Source: Mycolicibacterium hodleri (GTDB taxonomy: Bacteria; Actinomycetota; Actinomycetes; Mycobacteriales; Mycobacteriaceae). Taken from it: a stretch of DNA of 64,000 nt. The notes beneath the pieces are model-generated. The model was not told the origin of the DNA and made no database searches. It saw nothing but the letters and a program-made list of their open reading frames with translations. Of this stretch, positions 8,884 through 17,538 are shown piece after piece. The stretch covers positions 62,001 to 126,000 of the forward strand of contig NZ_JACKTL010000033.1 of assembly GCF_025822245.1 (NCBI RefSeq), written 5' to 3'. The position numbers and the translations under genes were made by a program. Every line of letters begins with the position of its first letter. Within the stretch, counting starts at the first letter, position 1.

Positions 8884-8929
8884 AGCCCGTCAATGAATGA
8901 TGACGATCGTCAACGGATGATGACGGGCT
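8884..8929. promoter_or_regulatory. nested palindrome between plsC-like and SRPBCC genes
   Basis: A perfect 12-bp palindrome TGACGATCGTCA (8901-8912) is centred within a second pair of 9-bp arms, AGCCCGTCA (8884-8892) and TGACGGGCT (8921-8929). Both share the centre at 8906.5. The half-site GTCA/TGAC occurs four times. It lies in the divergent promoter region, consistent with an operator. Confidence 0.5.
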
Positions 8930-9021
8930 TGAACTCGTCCCCAACTGGAGAAGGCCGAGCTGTCCACGGGTTTGGCCACCCCGTCGGCGGGTACGACAGT
9001 CGCTGACCCTGAGGAGCCTCC

Positions 9022-9501
9022 ATGACCCATCACCCGCCGGAATCCAAGAGTCAACTCACCGTCAAGCGTGAGACGACGGCCAGTCGGCAACGGGTGTGGG
9101 ACGTCATCGCCGACGGCTGGACCTACTCGCAGTGGGTGGTCGGCAACAGTCGCATGCGTGCGGTGTCCCCGGACTGGCCTGCGGTGGGCAGCATCATCCA
9201 CCACTCCGTGGGCGTATGGCCGCTGCTGCTCGACGACCAAACCGAGGTGCTGGAGTGCGTGCCCCAGGAGCAATTGGTGCTGCTGGCCAAGGGAAGGCCT
9301 TTTGGCAAGGCGCGGATCACGTTGCGGCTCTTCGACGTCGGCGGCGGCTGCCGCATCGAAATGGCCGAGGTGCCCGTGGGAATGCCGATGGGCTGGGTGC
9401 CGAGCCGGGTGGCCCTCGCGGCTGCCATCCCGCGCAACCGGGAGTGCACCTGGCGACTGGCGGCGCTCGCCGAACGCCGGGCGTCCGACGATGACGAGTA
9501 G
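9022..9501 (+). CDS. SRPBCC-family protein
   Basis: A 159-residue START/Bet-v1-like protein: an N-terminal beta strand TVKRETTASRQRVWDVIADGW, then WPAVGSIIHHSVGVWPLLL and FDVGGGCRIEMAEVP, typical of SRPBCC lipid or ligand binders. Its 3' end overlaps the following FAD dehydrogenase gene by 11 bases, so the two are translationally coupled. The pairing suggests a hydrophobic ligand delivered to, or protected for, the FAD enzyme; this is inferred from gene order. Confidence 0.8.
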   Translation: MTHHPPESKSQLTVKRETTASRQRVWDVIADGWTYSQWVVGNSRMRAVSPDWPAVGSIIHHSVGVWPLLLDDQTEVLECVPQEQLVLLAKGRPFGKARITLRLFDVGGGCRIEMAEVPVGMPMGWVPSRVALAAAIPRNRECTWRLAALAERRASDDDE

Positions 9502-11083
9502 CGCCGTCGACGCGGTGGTGATCGGCGCCGGGCACAACGGATTGGTCGCCGCGGCCCTCCTGGCCGACGCCGGCTGGGACGTGCTGGTCCTCGAGGCGCA
9601 GCCCGAGCCGGGCGGGGCGGTCAAGAGCGCCGAGGTGACGCCGGGGTACGTGAGCGATCTCTACAGCGCCTTCTACCCGCTCTCGGTCGCCTCACCCGCG
9701 TTGCGCGAGCTGAATCTCGAGGACCACGGCCTGCGGTGGACGCACGCCCCGGCGGTCGTCGGGCATCCCAGGAACGCCGCCGACACCGACGCACCGGTGA
9801 TCCATCGCGACGTCGACCGCACCGCAAGGGAATTGGATCGGCATCATCCGGGCGACGGGCAGCGGTGGTGCGACCTGTTCGAGCAGTGGCAGCAGATCAA
9901 AGAGCCGTTGTTGGAGACGCTGTTCGCGCCCTTTCCGCCGCTGCGCGGTCCGCTGAGCCTCCTGCGCGGATTGGGCACCGCGGAGGCGCTGCGGCTGGTG
10001 CACCTCCTGCTGATGCCAGCCGGGGTGATGGCGGACCACCTGTTCGACGGGGACGCCGCCCAGCTGCTGCTATTGGGCAACGCGATGCATGCCGACGTCC
10101 CGATCGACGCCCCGGCCAGCGGCGTCATGGGGTTCCTGCTCATCATGATGGCGCAGGACGGCGGATTCCCAGTGCCGGTCGGCGGTGCTGGCGAGTTGAC
10201 CGCGGCGCTGGTCCGCCGAGCCGAGTCAGCCGGGGCACGGGTCGAGTGCGGCAGGCCCGTCGCCTCGATCGAGCTGAGCGGTGACCGCGCCACCGCCGTT
10301 CGCACCGCCGACGGGGCGACCATCAGGTGCCGCCGGGCCGTCGTCGCCGACACGTCGGCACCGCAGCTCTACCAGCGGTTGTTGCCGTCCGACGCGCTGC
10401 CCGCGTCGATCCGACGCGGACTCGACCGATTCGTCTGGGACACACCAGTTCTGAAGATCAATTACGCCCTCGACGCGAAGATCCCCTGGAGGTCGACGAA
10501 CCTGGCCGACGCCGGTACCGTCCATCTGGGCGCCGACCACGACGGGCTGATTCGGTGGATGGCCGATCTGAACACCCGGACCCTGCCCGAGAACCCGTTC
10601 ATGTTGTTCGGGCAGATGACGACGGCGGATCCGACGCGGTCCGCCGCCGGCACCGAAAGCGCCTGGGCGTACACCCATCTCCCACGCGGGCTCGCCGACG
10701 ACGACTCCGCCGACCGCCTCGCCACACGGGTCGACGACGTCCTGGAGCGGCACGCGCCGGGGTTCGCCGCCCACGTCGTCGGCAAGACGACGCAACGCCC
10801 GTCGGATCTCCAGGCGAGTGACGCCAACCTGCACACGGGCGCCGTCAACGGCGGCACCTCACAGTTGTTTCAGCAGCTCGTCTTTCGTCCGGCGCCGGGC
10901 TTCGGCCGGGCGGAGACCCCGCTTCAGAACGTGTTCCTCGGAAGCGCGGGCGCCTCCCCCGGCGGTGGCGTGCACGGCGTCTGCGGGCGCAACGCGGCTC
11001 GGGCCGCCCTGGCCGCGGACGGTGCCACCGGCTGGCCGAGGCGCCGGCTCAACCGGGCGGTGACCCGACTTCTGGTGCGCTGA
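9491..11083 (+). CDS. phytoene-desaturase-like FAD oxidoreductase
   Basis: A 530-residue CrtI/RetSat-type flavoprotein. The N-terminal dinucleotide fold VVIGAGHNGLVAAALLADAG is followed by the glutamate-ending strand LVLEAQPEPGGAV. The C-terminal FAD loop reads NVFLGSAGASPGGGVHGVCGRNAA. It acts on a polyene or other lipid-like substrate, but no carotenoid synthesis genes are adjacent, so calling it a carotenoid desaturase would be over-reading. ATG 9491 is used, within the end of the SRPBCC gene; the longer reading from 9068 is out-of-frame shadow of that gene. Confidence 0.85.
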   Translation: MTSSAVDAVVIGAGHNGLVAAALLADAGWDVLVLEAQPEPGGAVKSAEVTPGYVSDLYSAFYPLSVASPALRELNLEDHGLRWTHAPAVVGHPRNAADTDAPVIHRDVDRTARELDRHHPGDGQRWCDLFEQWQQIKEPLLETLFAPFPPLRGPLSLLRGLGTAEALRLVHLLLMPAGVMADHLFDGDAAQLLLLGNAMHADVPIDAPASGVMGFLLIMMAQDGGFPVPVGGAGELTAALVRRAESAGARVECGRPVASIELSGDRATAVRTADGATIRCRRAVVADTSAPQLYQRLLPSDALPASIRRGLDRFVWDTPVLKINYALDAKIPWRSTNLADAGTVHLGADHDGLIRWMADLNTRTLPENPFMLFGQMTTADPTRSAAGTESAWAYTHLPRGLADDDSADRLATRVDDVLERHAPGFAAHVVGKTTQRPSDLQASDANLHTGAVNGGTSQLFQQLVFRPAPGFGRAETPLQNVFLGSAGASPGGGVHGVCGRNAARAALAADGATGWPRRRLNRAVTRLLVR

Positions 11084-11156
11084 GCCCAGCATCGTGCGCA
11101 GGAGCCGTAGGCGTCCGAGGGAATAGTGTGCGCCAGTTCACGTGTTGGGTCCGACC

Positions 11157-11585
11157 ATGAGGCCCTTCACCGAAGATGAACGACGCCGGTTCCTAGAAGA
11201 TAAGCGAGTCGGCGTGTTGTCGGTGGCGGCCGACAACGGCCGACCGCCCGCGAGCGTCCCGATCTGGTACGACTACACCCCCGACGGCCACATCCGAATC
11301 AACACCGGGACGGGTTCGCGCAAGAGCCGACTGATCGAGCAAGCCGGTGTCGTGACGCTGGTCGTGCAGCGCGAAGAGCCGCCATACCAGTACGCGGTCG
11401 TCGAAGGCACGGTCGTCGACACCACCACCCCGGCGCCGCTCGAGGTGCGGGAGGCCATCGCCATCCGCTACCTCGGCGAGGAGGGCGGGCGAGCCTTCAT
11501 CGAGGGGATGGGTGACACGCCGAACACCCTCTTCACCGTGCGGCCCGACCGCTGGATCACCGCGGACTTCTCGGGCGACGTGTAG
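11157..11585 (+). CDS. pyridoxamine 5'-phosphate oxidase-fold (F420/FMN) protein
   Basis: A 142-residue split-barrel protein of the small F420/FMN-dependent type: RVGVLSVAADNGRPPASVPIWYDY, GHIRINTGTGSRKSRLIEQ and VTLVVQREEPPYQYAVVEGTVV. The single-domain length and the GRPPASVPIWY motif resemble actinobacterial F420-binding enzymes. A start at 11142 adds five residues; the ATG at 11157 fits the family N-terminus MRPFTEDERRRFL. No recognisable ribosome site precedes either. It is a lone gene, and the substrate is unknown. Confidence 0.83.
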   Translation: MRPFTEDERRRFLEDKRVGVLSVAADNGRPPASVPIWYDYTPDGHIRINTGTGSRKSRLIEQAGVVTLVVQREEPPYQYAVVEGTVVDTTTPAPLEVREAIAIRYLGEEGGRAFIEGMGDTPNTLFTVRPDRWITADFSGDV

Positions 11586-11601
11586 CGGCCGACGCTCAGC
11601 C

Positions 11602-11742
11602 CTACCGCAACGCCTCGACGACGCGGGCGCCGACCAGGTCGACGACGTCGTCGGTCATGGCGGTCGACAACGCGAGCAGCCCGTTGGTGGCGCTGGTCAT
11701 TGCCGAGTAGGTTCGCGTTGTCGTATCGGTGCGTATAGTCAC
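11602..11742 (-). CDS. small ORF divergent from AAA+ ATPase
   Basis: A 46-residue reading frame from GTG 11742 (or 32 residues from ATG 11700) to TAG 11602. From the internal ATG every codon ends in G or C, unlike random sequence, and the peptide TNGLLALSTAMTDDVVDLVG is helical and acidic. It matches no family I recognise. The first 14 codons overlap the 45-bp dyad, so the shorter form with a 5' leader is plausible. It could be a small partner of the ATPase, or the remnant 3' end of a decayed gene. Confidence 0.4.
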   Translation of the reverse strand: MTIRTDTTTRTYSAMTSATNGLLALSTAMTDDVVDLVGARVVEALR

Positions 11743-11766
11743 TCCTGATCTATACGACTCGATACG
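11722..11766. promoter_or_regulatory. four-half-site dyad operator/promoter
   Basis: CGTATCG-3-CGTATAG-11-CTATACG-3-CGATACG: two nested pairs of perfect 7-bp arms share a centre at 11744. TATACG within the inner arms could serve as back-to-back -10 elements for the two divergent genes. The ATPase GTG begins 8 bp after the last half-site. This is the arrangement expected of an autoregulated divergent promoter. Confidence 0.6.
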
Positions 11767-11773
11767 GAGAGCT

Positions 11774-12919
11774 GTGCTGCCAAGTCCATACTCCCCCGGC
11801 GCGGTACCCGTCTACCTCGCGGGCCGCGGCACCGAACTCGAGACCATCCGTACCCGCTTGGCGCGCACCCGAATGCTGGGCCGCTCCGGCGGGCCGTTGC
11901 TGGCGTTCTACGGATCCCGCGGCCTCGGGAAGACCTCGTTGCTCCGGGCAGCCCAACGCGAGGCCGCCGAGGCGGGCTACCTCACGGTGTGGGTCACCGG
12001 CCGCGACGACGTGGCACTTGCTCCGGACTTGGCGGCGTCGTTGACCGAGGAGATCGGCCGCCGGTCGACGGGTCAGAAGGCCAAGGGGCTCCTGCAGAAC
12101 CTCGCCAAGGTCCAGGTCGAGGTGGGACTTCCGGGCGCGAAGGTGGGCGTCGCGGCCGACCGGACCCGCGTGACGGCTGCCGTCGAACGCAACCTCGCCG
12201 ACGCCGGCAGGTTCGCCCGCCAGCACGATCATCACGGACTCGCGGTGTTCGTCGACGAGTTCCAGGAGGCCCAACTGGCCGACCGGCGGTCTCTCCTCAT
12301 CGCGCTTCAACACTTCGACGGCGCCCCGGAGGGCTACCCGGTGGCCATCATCGCCGCGGGGTTGCCCTCCCTGCTCGGCGCGGTCCCGGAGGCCGCGACC
12401 TTCGGGGAACGCACCGACTTCGTCGAGATCGGCCTGCTCGGCGAGGTCGCGGTGGCCGAGGCGTTGCGGCTGCCGGCCCAGGAACTCGGGGTGTCGTGGT
12501 CCGACGGGGCCGTCCTCGCGGCCATCGAGGCCGCCGCGGGCTATCCCCACCGCGTCCAGCTGATCGGCGACGCCGCGTGGGAAGCGGGGCGACCGCAGCG
12601 GGGCGACGTCGTCGAAGAATCTCACGTGCGGCTTGGCGCCGAGCGCGCCGACCAGCGGATGGCAGCGGTGTTCCGCAGCCGGATGGCCAAGATCAACCCG
12701 GAGCAGCGTCGCGTCGTCACCGCCATGGCCGAACTTGGCGACCGACCCGTGTCGCGGGCGGCCCTCGCCGGCCGCCTCGGCATCTCCTCCGAGGCGCTGA
12801 GCCGGCCGCGGCAGGAGCTCATCGACCGGGGACTGATCGAGTCGGCGGGTCGCGGTCTGCTCCGCTTCACCATTCCCGGCTTCGCGGGCTTCCTGCGCGC
12901 CCACCCCGATCTCGACTGA
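11774..12919 (+). CDS. AAA+ (Orc/Cdc6-like, ATPase_2) ATP-binding protein
   Basis: A 381-residue P-loop ATPase. Walker A is GSRGLGKT (47-54), Walker B is LAVFVDEFQ (Asp161, Glu162), and IIAAGLPSLL is in sensor-1 position. A lid helical domain follows, and the C-terminus has a winged-helix pattern (RPVSRAALAGRLGISSEALSRPRQELIDRGLIE). The overall plan is that of ORC1/Cdc6-like or STAND-related ATPases that couple nucleotide state to DNA or partner binding. GTG 11774, preceded by GGAGAG, is chosen; GTG 11729 would lie inside the dyad. No toxin, nuclease or transposase is adjacent, so a defence or mobile-element role cannot be claimed. Confidence 0.8.
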   Translation: MLPSPYSPGAVPVYLAGRGTELETIRTRLARTRMLGRSGGPLLAFYGSRGLGKTSLLRAAQREAAEAGYLTVWVTGRDDVALAPDLAASLTEEIGRRSTGQKAKGLLQNLAKVQVEVGLPGAKVGVAADRTRVTAAVERNLADAGRFARQHDHHGLAVFVDEFQEAQLADRRSLLIALQHFDGAPEGYPVAIIAAGLPSLLGAVPEAATFGERTDFVEIGLLGEVAVAEALRLPAQELGVSWSDGAVLAAIEAAAGYPHRVQLIGDAAWEAGRPQRGDVVEESHVRLGAERADQRMAAVFRSRMAKINPEQRRVVTAMAELGDRPVSRAALAGRLGISSEALSRPRQELIDRGLIESAGRGLLRFTIPGFAGFLRAHPDLD

Positions 12920-12945
12920 CCCCGGTCGGACCGTCGTCGGCGCAG

Positions 12946-12955
12946 TAATATATCA
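12946..12955. promoter_or_regulatory. GntR-type operator-like site A, upstream of sdaA
   Basis: TAATATATCA, flanked by CAG and ACTGG, lies 90 bp before the serine dehydratase start. It matches sites B (15197) and C (15963) at 8-9 of 10 positions. Three copies in one 3-kb unit containing two GntR genes suggest a shared operator. Confidence 0.5.
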
Positions 12956-13045
12956 ACTGGTGATCACCCCATCTGTTGCTTCTCGTCGTCCGGCGGAGTC
13001 GGATGACCACAGGACGCATCACCGGCAACTCAGAAGGGCCGTCTC

Positions 13046-14434
13046 ATGACGATCAGCGTGTTCGAACTGTTCTCGATCGGCATCGGACCGTCGAGTTCGC
13101 ACACGGTGGGACCGATGCGAGCCGCGGCACGATTCGTCACCGACCTGGCGACCCTCGGCGCGCTCGGCGCCACCGCCGACGTCCGCGTCGACCTCTACGG
13201 TTCGCTGGCCGCCACGGGCGCCGGGCACGGCACGATGACGGCGATCCTGCTCGGCCTGCAGGGCCTCGTTCCCGAGGAGCTCGAGACCGAGGAGATGGAG
13301 CGGCGCATCGACGCGATGCGTGCCACCGGCCGCATCGCCCTGGGCGGCACCCACGAGATCGCACTCACCGAGGACGACTTCGTCCTGCGGCCCCTGACGA
13401 TGCTGCCGTTCCATCCGAATGCCCTGACGATCACCGCCCGCGACGGCGCCGACGCCGAGCTGCATCGCGAGACCTACTTCTCCGTCGGCGGAGGTTTCGT
13501 CGTCACCGAGGCCGAGAGCCGCGAGACCGCGTCGGGCCAGGTCGACCGTCACCCCTCGAGCTTCGGCTCCGCCAAGCAGCTACTCGAGCTGTGCCACGAG
13601 AAGGGCTGCAAGATAAGCGATCTCATGCTCGAGATCGAGAGCGCCACCCGTCCGGAAGCGGAGATCAGAGCGCGCCTCCTCCACATCCGCGACGTCATGG
13701 TGGAGTGCGAACAGCGCGGTGTCCGGCGGGGCGGCAACCTGCCGGGCGCGCTGCAAGTCCGCCGCCGCGCCAAGGACTGGTTCGAGCGCCTCGAGGAGGA
13801 GGATCCCGAGCGGAGTCCCGAGTTCGCCGAAGACTGGGTGAACCTGGTGGCCCTTGCGGTCAACGAGGAGAACGCCTCCGGTGGACGCATCGTCACCGCT
13901 CCCACCAATGGCGCCGCGGGGATCGTGCCCGCGGTGCTGCATTACGCCATGCACTACACCCCCGCAGGCAGGCGCGACCGCGACGAGACCACGATCCGCT
14001 TCCTGCTCGCCGCCGGCGCGATCGGCTCGCTCTACAAGGAACGCGCGTCTATCTCGGGTGCCGAGGTCGGCTGCCAGGGCGAAGTCGGTTCGGCGGCGTC
14101 CATGGCGGCGGCCGGCCTTGCCGAAACCTTGGGCGGCACAACCGAACAGGTAGAGAACGCCGCCGAGATCGCCATGGAGCACAGCCTCGGGCTGACGTGC
14201 GATCCGATCGAGGGGCTCGTCCAAATCCCGTGTATCGAGCGCAATGCCATCTCGGCCGGCAAGGCCATCAATGCGGCCCGGATGGCGCTGCGCGGCGACG
14301 GCACTCACCGTGTCAGCCTGGACCAGGTCATCGAGACGATGCGGACCACCGGTGCCGACATGCATTCGAAGTACAAGGAGACCTCGACCGGCGGCCTTGC
14401 TGTCAACGTGCCGGTCAACTACGTCGAGTGCTGA
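13046..14434 (+). CDS. sdaA: L-serine dehydratase, iron-sulfur dependent
   Basis: Deaminates L-serine to pyruvate and ammonia using a [4Fe-4S] cluster. The 462-residue chain is the fused alpha/beta type: the N-terminal [21 protein letters not shown] is diagnostic, and C-terminal cluster cysteines lie in GCQGEVGS and [15 protein letters not shown] 13046 starts exactly at the family N-terminus. It faces the first GntR gene and carries operator-like site A upstream, linking it to the sarcosine oxidase operon. Glycine and methylene-tetrahydrofolate from sarcosine can be joined to serine by serine hydroxymethyltransferase (not in this window) and drained to pyruvate here. Confidence 0.94.
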   Translation: MTISVFELFSIGIGPSSSHTVGPMRAAARFVTDLATLGALGATADVRVDLYGSLAATGAGHGTMTAILLGLQGLVPEELETEEMERRIDAMRATGRIALGGTHEIALTEDDFVLRPLTMLPFHPNALTITARDGADAELHRETYFSVGGGFVVTEAESRETASGQVDRHPSSFGSAKQLLELCHEKGCKISDLMLEIESATRPEAEIRARLLHIRDVMVECEQRGVRRGGNLPGALQVRRRAKDWFERLEEEDPERSPEFAEDWVNLVALAVNEENASGGRIVTAPTNGAAGIVPAVLHYAMHYTPAGRRDRDETTIRFLLAAGAIGSLYKERASISGAEVGCQGEVGSAASMAAAGLAETLGGTTEQVENAAEIAMEHSLGLTCDPIEGLVQIPCIERNAISAGKAINAARMALRGDGTHRVSLDQVIETMRTTGADMHSKYKETSTGGLAVNVPVNYVEC

Positions 14435-14458
14435 ACGTCGTGGTCGCGTCGGACGAGA

Positions 14459-15139
14459 TCAGATGACGGCGCGCACCGACTCCTCGAACCCGGTGACGTG
14501 CTCGAGTGCGATCGCCGCGGCCGCGTCTCCGTCGGCGGCGGCGATGGCCCTCAGGAGCCGTGCGTGTTCTCCCACGTGCGTGGCCACGGTCGGCAGCCGA
14601 TCCAGGAACAGGCAGAAGATGCGGGTCGCGAGGTTGTCGTACCGCACGAGGACGTCTTCGAGATGGGGGTTCCCCGCGGCCCGGTAGACCGCGCGGTGGA
14701 CCACCAGGTCCCACCGCATCAGTTCGTCGGAGTCGATCCCGGCGACGTCGAGCGCATCGGTGTCGTCGGCCAAACGTGAAAGTTGCTCTCTGGTGGCCGG
14801 ACTCGCCGCCTCAGCGGCCGTCCGTGCCGCCACGGGTTCGAGGTTCACCCTGATCTGCGAGATGTGCCGGAGGTCGGCGACGTCGACCCCGGTGGCGAAG
14901 GTGCCCCGGCGCGGATACGACACGACAAGTCGGTCGACTTCCAGCCGCTTGAGGGCCTCTCTGACGGGGGTCCTCCCGAATTGCAGTTCGGCCGCCAGGG
15001 CGCTTTCGACGATCGCCTCGTTGGGGCGGATGTCGAGCATGATCAGCTTGTCGCGGATGGCGAGGTAGGCGCGATCGGCGAAGGACGTGCTCTCGGGGTC
15101 GGCCTCCGGCTGCCCCGAGTTCAGCATGGCCAAGGTCAC
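14459..15139 (-). CDS. GntR/FCD-family transcriptional regulator 1
   Basis: A 226-residue repressor with an N-terminal winged helix (ADRAYLAIRDKLIMLDIRPNEAI, FGRTPVREALKRLEVDRLVV) and a C-terminal FCD ligand domain whose metal ligands would be Asp/His in MRWDLVVHRAVYRAAGNPHLE and the later histidines. GTG 15139 is chosen, with GAGAGGAT upstream; a GTG at 15166 is possible. It is about half identical by eye to the second regulator at 15230, so they look like a duplication. Site B lies just upstream. The effector may be serine, glycine or sarcosine (inferred from context). Confidence 0.88.
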   Translation of the reverse strand: MTLAMLNSGQPEADPESTSFADRAYLAIRDKLIMLDIRPNEAIVESALAAELQFGRTPVREALKRLEVDRLVVSYPRRGTFATGVDVADLRHISQIRVNLEPVAARTAAEAASPATREQLSRLADDTDALDVAGIDSDELMRWDLVVHRAVYRAAGNPHLEDVLVRYDNLATRIFCLFLDRLPTVATHVGEHARLLRAIAAADGDAAAAIALEHVTGFEESVRAVI

Positions 15140-15196
15140 GATCCTCTCGACGACGACGTCTCGCACTCGGCAGCCCAGCCGATCGTGCCGTGCCGA

Positions 15197-15206
15197 TGAT
15201 ATATCA
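15197..15206. promoter_or_regulatory. GntR-type operator-like site B
   Basis: TGATATATCA, a perfect 10-bp palindrome, lies between the two GntR genes and 58 bp upstream of the start of regulator 1. Probably autoregulatory; compare sites A and C. Confidence 0.5.
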
Positions 15207-15229
15207 GTCGGCGGGGGCCAAGGCGGGCG

Positions 15230-15901
15230 TCAGAGCAGCGCGCGAATCTCCCGTTCGAAGCCCGTGACGTGGGCCAGCGTGAGGTCGGCCGCGGCCGTCT
15301 CGTCACCCGCGACGATCGCCTCGAGCAGGGCGGCATGCTCTCGCACGTGGCTCGCGACGTCGGGCAGGCGATCCAGGAACAGGCACCAGATCCGCGTCGC
15401 ATGGCCGTCGAGGGTGATCAGGATCTGCTCGAGGTGCGGGTTGCCCGACGCGCGATAGATCTCCCGGTGCACGTAGACGTCGCGGCGCAACACCTCACGC
15501 GGATCGTCACCGTCGTCGATGGTGGCGATGCTCCGCGCCAGGGCCTCGAGACGCGCGCGTGCCTCGGCGGATGCCGTGCGGGCGGCCCTGGCGGCCGCGG
15601 TGGGCTCGAGTTGCTTGCGAATCTCGGAGATGTCCGCAAGGTCGGTGAGGTCGACCGCGGTGGCGAACGTGCCTCGCCGGGGGTAGGCGACGACGAGACG
15701 GTCGCGTTCCAGACGCTTGACCGCCTCGCGCACCGGCGTGCGGCCGAAGCCCAGTTCCGATGAAATCCGGTCGTCGTTGATGGGTTCACCGGGACGGATG
15801 TCGAGCATCACGAGGCGCTCGCGGATCACCTCGTACGCCCGGTCGGCATTGGTCTCGACGCCCAGGTCGACGCCGTCGGTCGAGTAGTCCGACACGGTCA
15901 T
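15230..15901 (-). CDS. GntR/FCD-family transcriptional regulator 2
   Basis: A 223-residue paralogue of regulator 1. The winged helix contains ADRAYEVIRERLVMLDIRPGEPI and FGRTPVREAVKRLERDRLVV, almost the same as its neighbour; the FCD domain includes RRDVYVHREIYRASGNPHLE and a matching LFLDRLPDVASHV. ATG 15901 is preceded by GAAAGAGG; the longer frame to 16069 overlaps soxB on the other strand. It is divergent from soxB with operator-like site C between them, so it is the likely direct regulator of the sox operon. Confidence 0.88.
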   Translation of the reverse strand: MTVSDYSTDGVDLGVETNADRAYEVIRERLVMLDIRPGEPINDDRISSELGFGRTPVREAVKRLERDRLVVAYPRRGTFATAVDLTDLADISEIRKQLEPTAAARAARTASAEARARLEALARSIATIDDGDDPREVLRRDVYVHREIYRASGNPHLEQILITLDGHATRIWCLFLDRLPDVASHVREHAALLEAIVAGDETAAADLTLAHVTGFEREIRALL

Positions 15902-15962
15902 CGACGCCTCTTTCGTTGATCTGTTGACGCGAACGCGTTTTGATCCTAGCCTCATCGCTAAC

Positions 15963-15972
15963 TGATATACCA
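15963..15972. promoter_or_regulatory. GntR-type operator-like site C, sox promoter
   Basis: TGATATACCA inside the imperfect 14-bp dyad ACTGATATACCAGT (15961-15974) lies between regulator 2 and soxB. It is the best candidate control site for the sarcosine oxidase operon. Confidence 0.55.
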
Positions 15973-16004
15973 GTATTCGTGCAATCGGATTCCAGAAAGG
16001 CCCG

Positions 16005-17243
16005 ATGACGACCCCGACCGCGCCGCCCGGTGCACACCTCCCGGAGCATCCCGAATTCCTCTGGCGCACACCGACACCGAAGAAGACCTACGACGTCGTC
16101 ATCGTCGGCGGCGGAGGCCACGGGCTGGCCACGGCGCACTACCTCGCGAAGAACCATGGCATCACCAACGTCGCCGTGCTGGAACGTGGCTGGCTCGCCG
16201 GCGGAAACATGGCCCGCAACACCACCCTGATCCGATCGAACTACCTGTGGGACGAGAGCACCCGCATCTACGAGCACGCACTCAAGCTGTGGGAAGGGCT
16301 CGAGGACGACCTGGACTACCCGATTCTGTTCAAGCAGTGTGGCGTGCTCAACCTCGCCCACAGCCTGCAGGACGTGCGCGACAGCGTGCGACGGGTCGAG
16401 GCCAACAAACTCAACGGCGTCGACGCCCACTGGGTCGACCCCGACGAGGTCAAGAAGCTATGCCCGATCGTCAACGTGTCCAACGACATTCGCTATCCCA
16501 TCATGGGCGCGACCTATCAACCGCGGGCCGGCATCGCCAAGCATGACTACGTCGCATGGGGCTTCGCCCGTCGCGCCGACCAGGCGGGCGTCGACGTCAT
16601 CCAGAACTGCGAGGTGACCGGATTCGTCACCGACGGCGACCGAGTCACCGGGGTGCGGACCACCCAGGGTGACATCGGCGCAGGCCAGGTCGCGTTGTGC
16701 GCAGCCGGGCACACCTCGACGCTGACCGACATGCTCGGCATCCGCACCCCGCTGCAGAGCCATCCCCTTCAGGCCCTGGTCTCCGAACTGCTGGAGCCCG
16801 TGCATCCGACCATCGTCATGTCGAATGCCGTGCACGTCTACGTGTCCCAGGCACACAAGGGCGAATTGGTGATGGGCGCCGGCGTCGATTCCTACAACGG
16901 ATACGGCCAGCGCGGGGCATTCCACATCATCGAACGCCAGATGGCCGCCGCCGTCGAGTTGTTCCCCGTCTTCGCCCGCGCCCACCTGTTGCGCACCTGG
17001 GCCGGCATCGTCGACACCAGTCCCGACGCCTCTCCGATCGTCGGCCGCACGCCCTACGAGAACCTGTACGTGAATGCCGGTTGGGGTACGGGCGGGTTCA
17101 AGGCGACGCCGGGCATCGGGTGGTGTCTGGCCGACACCATCGCCAACGACGAACCACACGAGTTCATCGCTCCGTTCGGCCTCGACCGGTTCGTCAGCGG
17201 TGCGCTGGTCGACGAACACGGCGCCGCCGCCGTCGCGCACTGA
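16005..17243 (+). CDS. soxB: sarcosine oxidase beta subunit
   Basis: The catalytic flavoprotein subunit that oxidises sarcosine. The FAD fold begins [22 protein letters not shown], and the chain of 412 residues is typical. The histidine at position 180 in [16 protein letters not shown] sits in the motif that carries covalent FMN in characterised heterotetrameric enzymes (about residue 173). C-terminal [12 protein letters not shown] closes the FAD site. It starts the soxBDAG operon, 20 bases ahead of soxD. The order B-D-A-G is canonical. The related dimethylglycine dehydrogenases lack the D and G partners present here. Confidence 0.94.
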   Translation: MTTPTAPPGAHLPEHPEFLWRTPTPKKTYDVVIVGGGGHGLATAHYLAKNHGITNVAVLERGWLAGGNMARNTTLIRSNYLWDESTRIYEHALKLWEGLEDDLDYPILFKQCGVLNLAHSLQDVRDSVRRVEANKLNGVDAHWVDPDEVKKLCPIVNVSNDIRYPIMGATYQPRAGIAKHDYVAWGFARRADQAGVDVIQNCEVTGFVTDGDRVTGVRTTQGDIGAGQVALCAAGHTSTLTDMLGIRTPLQSHPLQALVSELLEPVHPTIVMSNAVHVYVSQAHKGELVMGAGVDSYNGYGQRGAFHIIERQMAAAVELFPVFARAHLLRTWAGIVDTSPDASPIVGRTPYENLYVNAGWGTGGFKATPGIGWCLADTIANDEPHEFIAPFGLDRFVSGALVDEHGAAAVAH

Positions 17244-17262
17244 TCACCCACAGGAGCAGAAC

Positions 17263-17538
17263 ATGCAACTCATCGAATGTCCTTGGTGCGGAACGCGTGA
17301 GGAGACCGAGTTCCATTACGGCGGGGAAGCCCACGTCCCCTACCCCGACGACCCGCAGGCGCTGACCGACGAGGAATGGGCACGCTACGTGTTCTTCCGC
17401 ACGAACCCCAAGGGGCTCTTCGCGGAGCGTTGGAGCCACAGCGCGGGCTGCCGCCGCTGGTTCAACGCCGTCCGCGACACGGCCACCTACCGATTCCAAG
17501 GCGTGTACCGACCCGGCGAGCAGAGGCCCACCCCATGA
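17263..17538 (+). CDS. soxD: sarcosine oxidase delta subunit
   Basis: A 91-residue small subunit that binds zinc in the heterotetramer. The zinc ligands are visible as CPWCG at residues 6-10, a histidine in HYGGEAH, and the cysteine of HSAGCRRWF. ATG 17263 is preceded by CAGGAG; longer readings from 17074 are out-of-frame with soxB. Its TGA overlaps the ATG of soxA by 4 bases, showing translational coupling. The subunit is structural, helping the alpha-beta interface. Confidence 0.94.
   Translation: MQLIECPWCGTREETEFHYGGEAHVPYPDDPQALTDEEWARYVFFRTNPKGLFAERWSHSAGCRRWFNAVRDTATYRFQGVYRPGEQRPTP

Noticed and set aside
11729..11773. Start of the AAA+ ATPase at GTG 11729
   Set aside because: The extra 15 codons lie inside the symmetric 45-bp dyad and there is no ribosome site; GTG 11774 follows GGAGAG.
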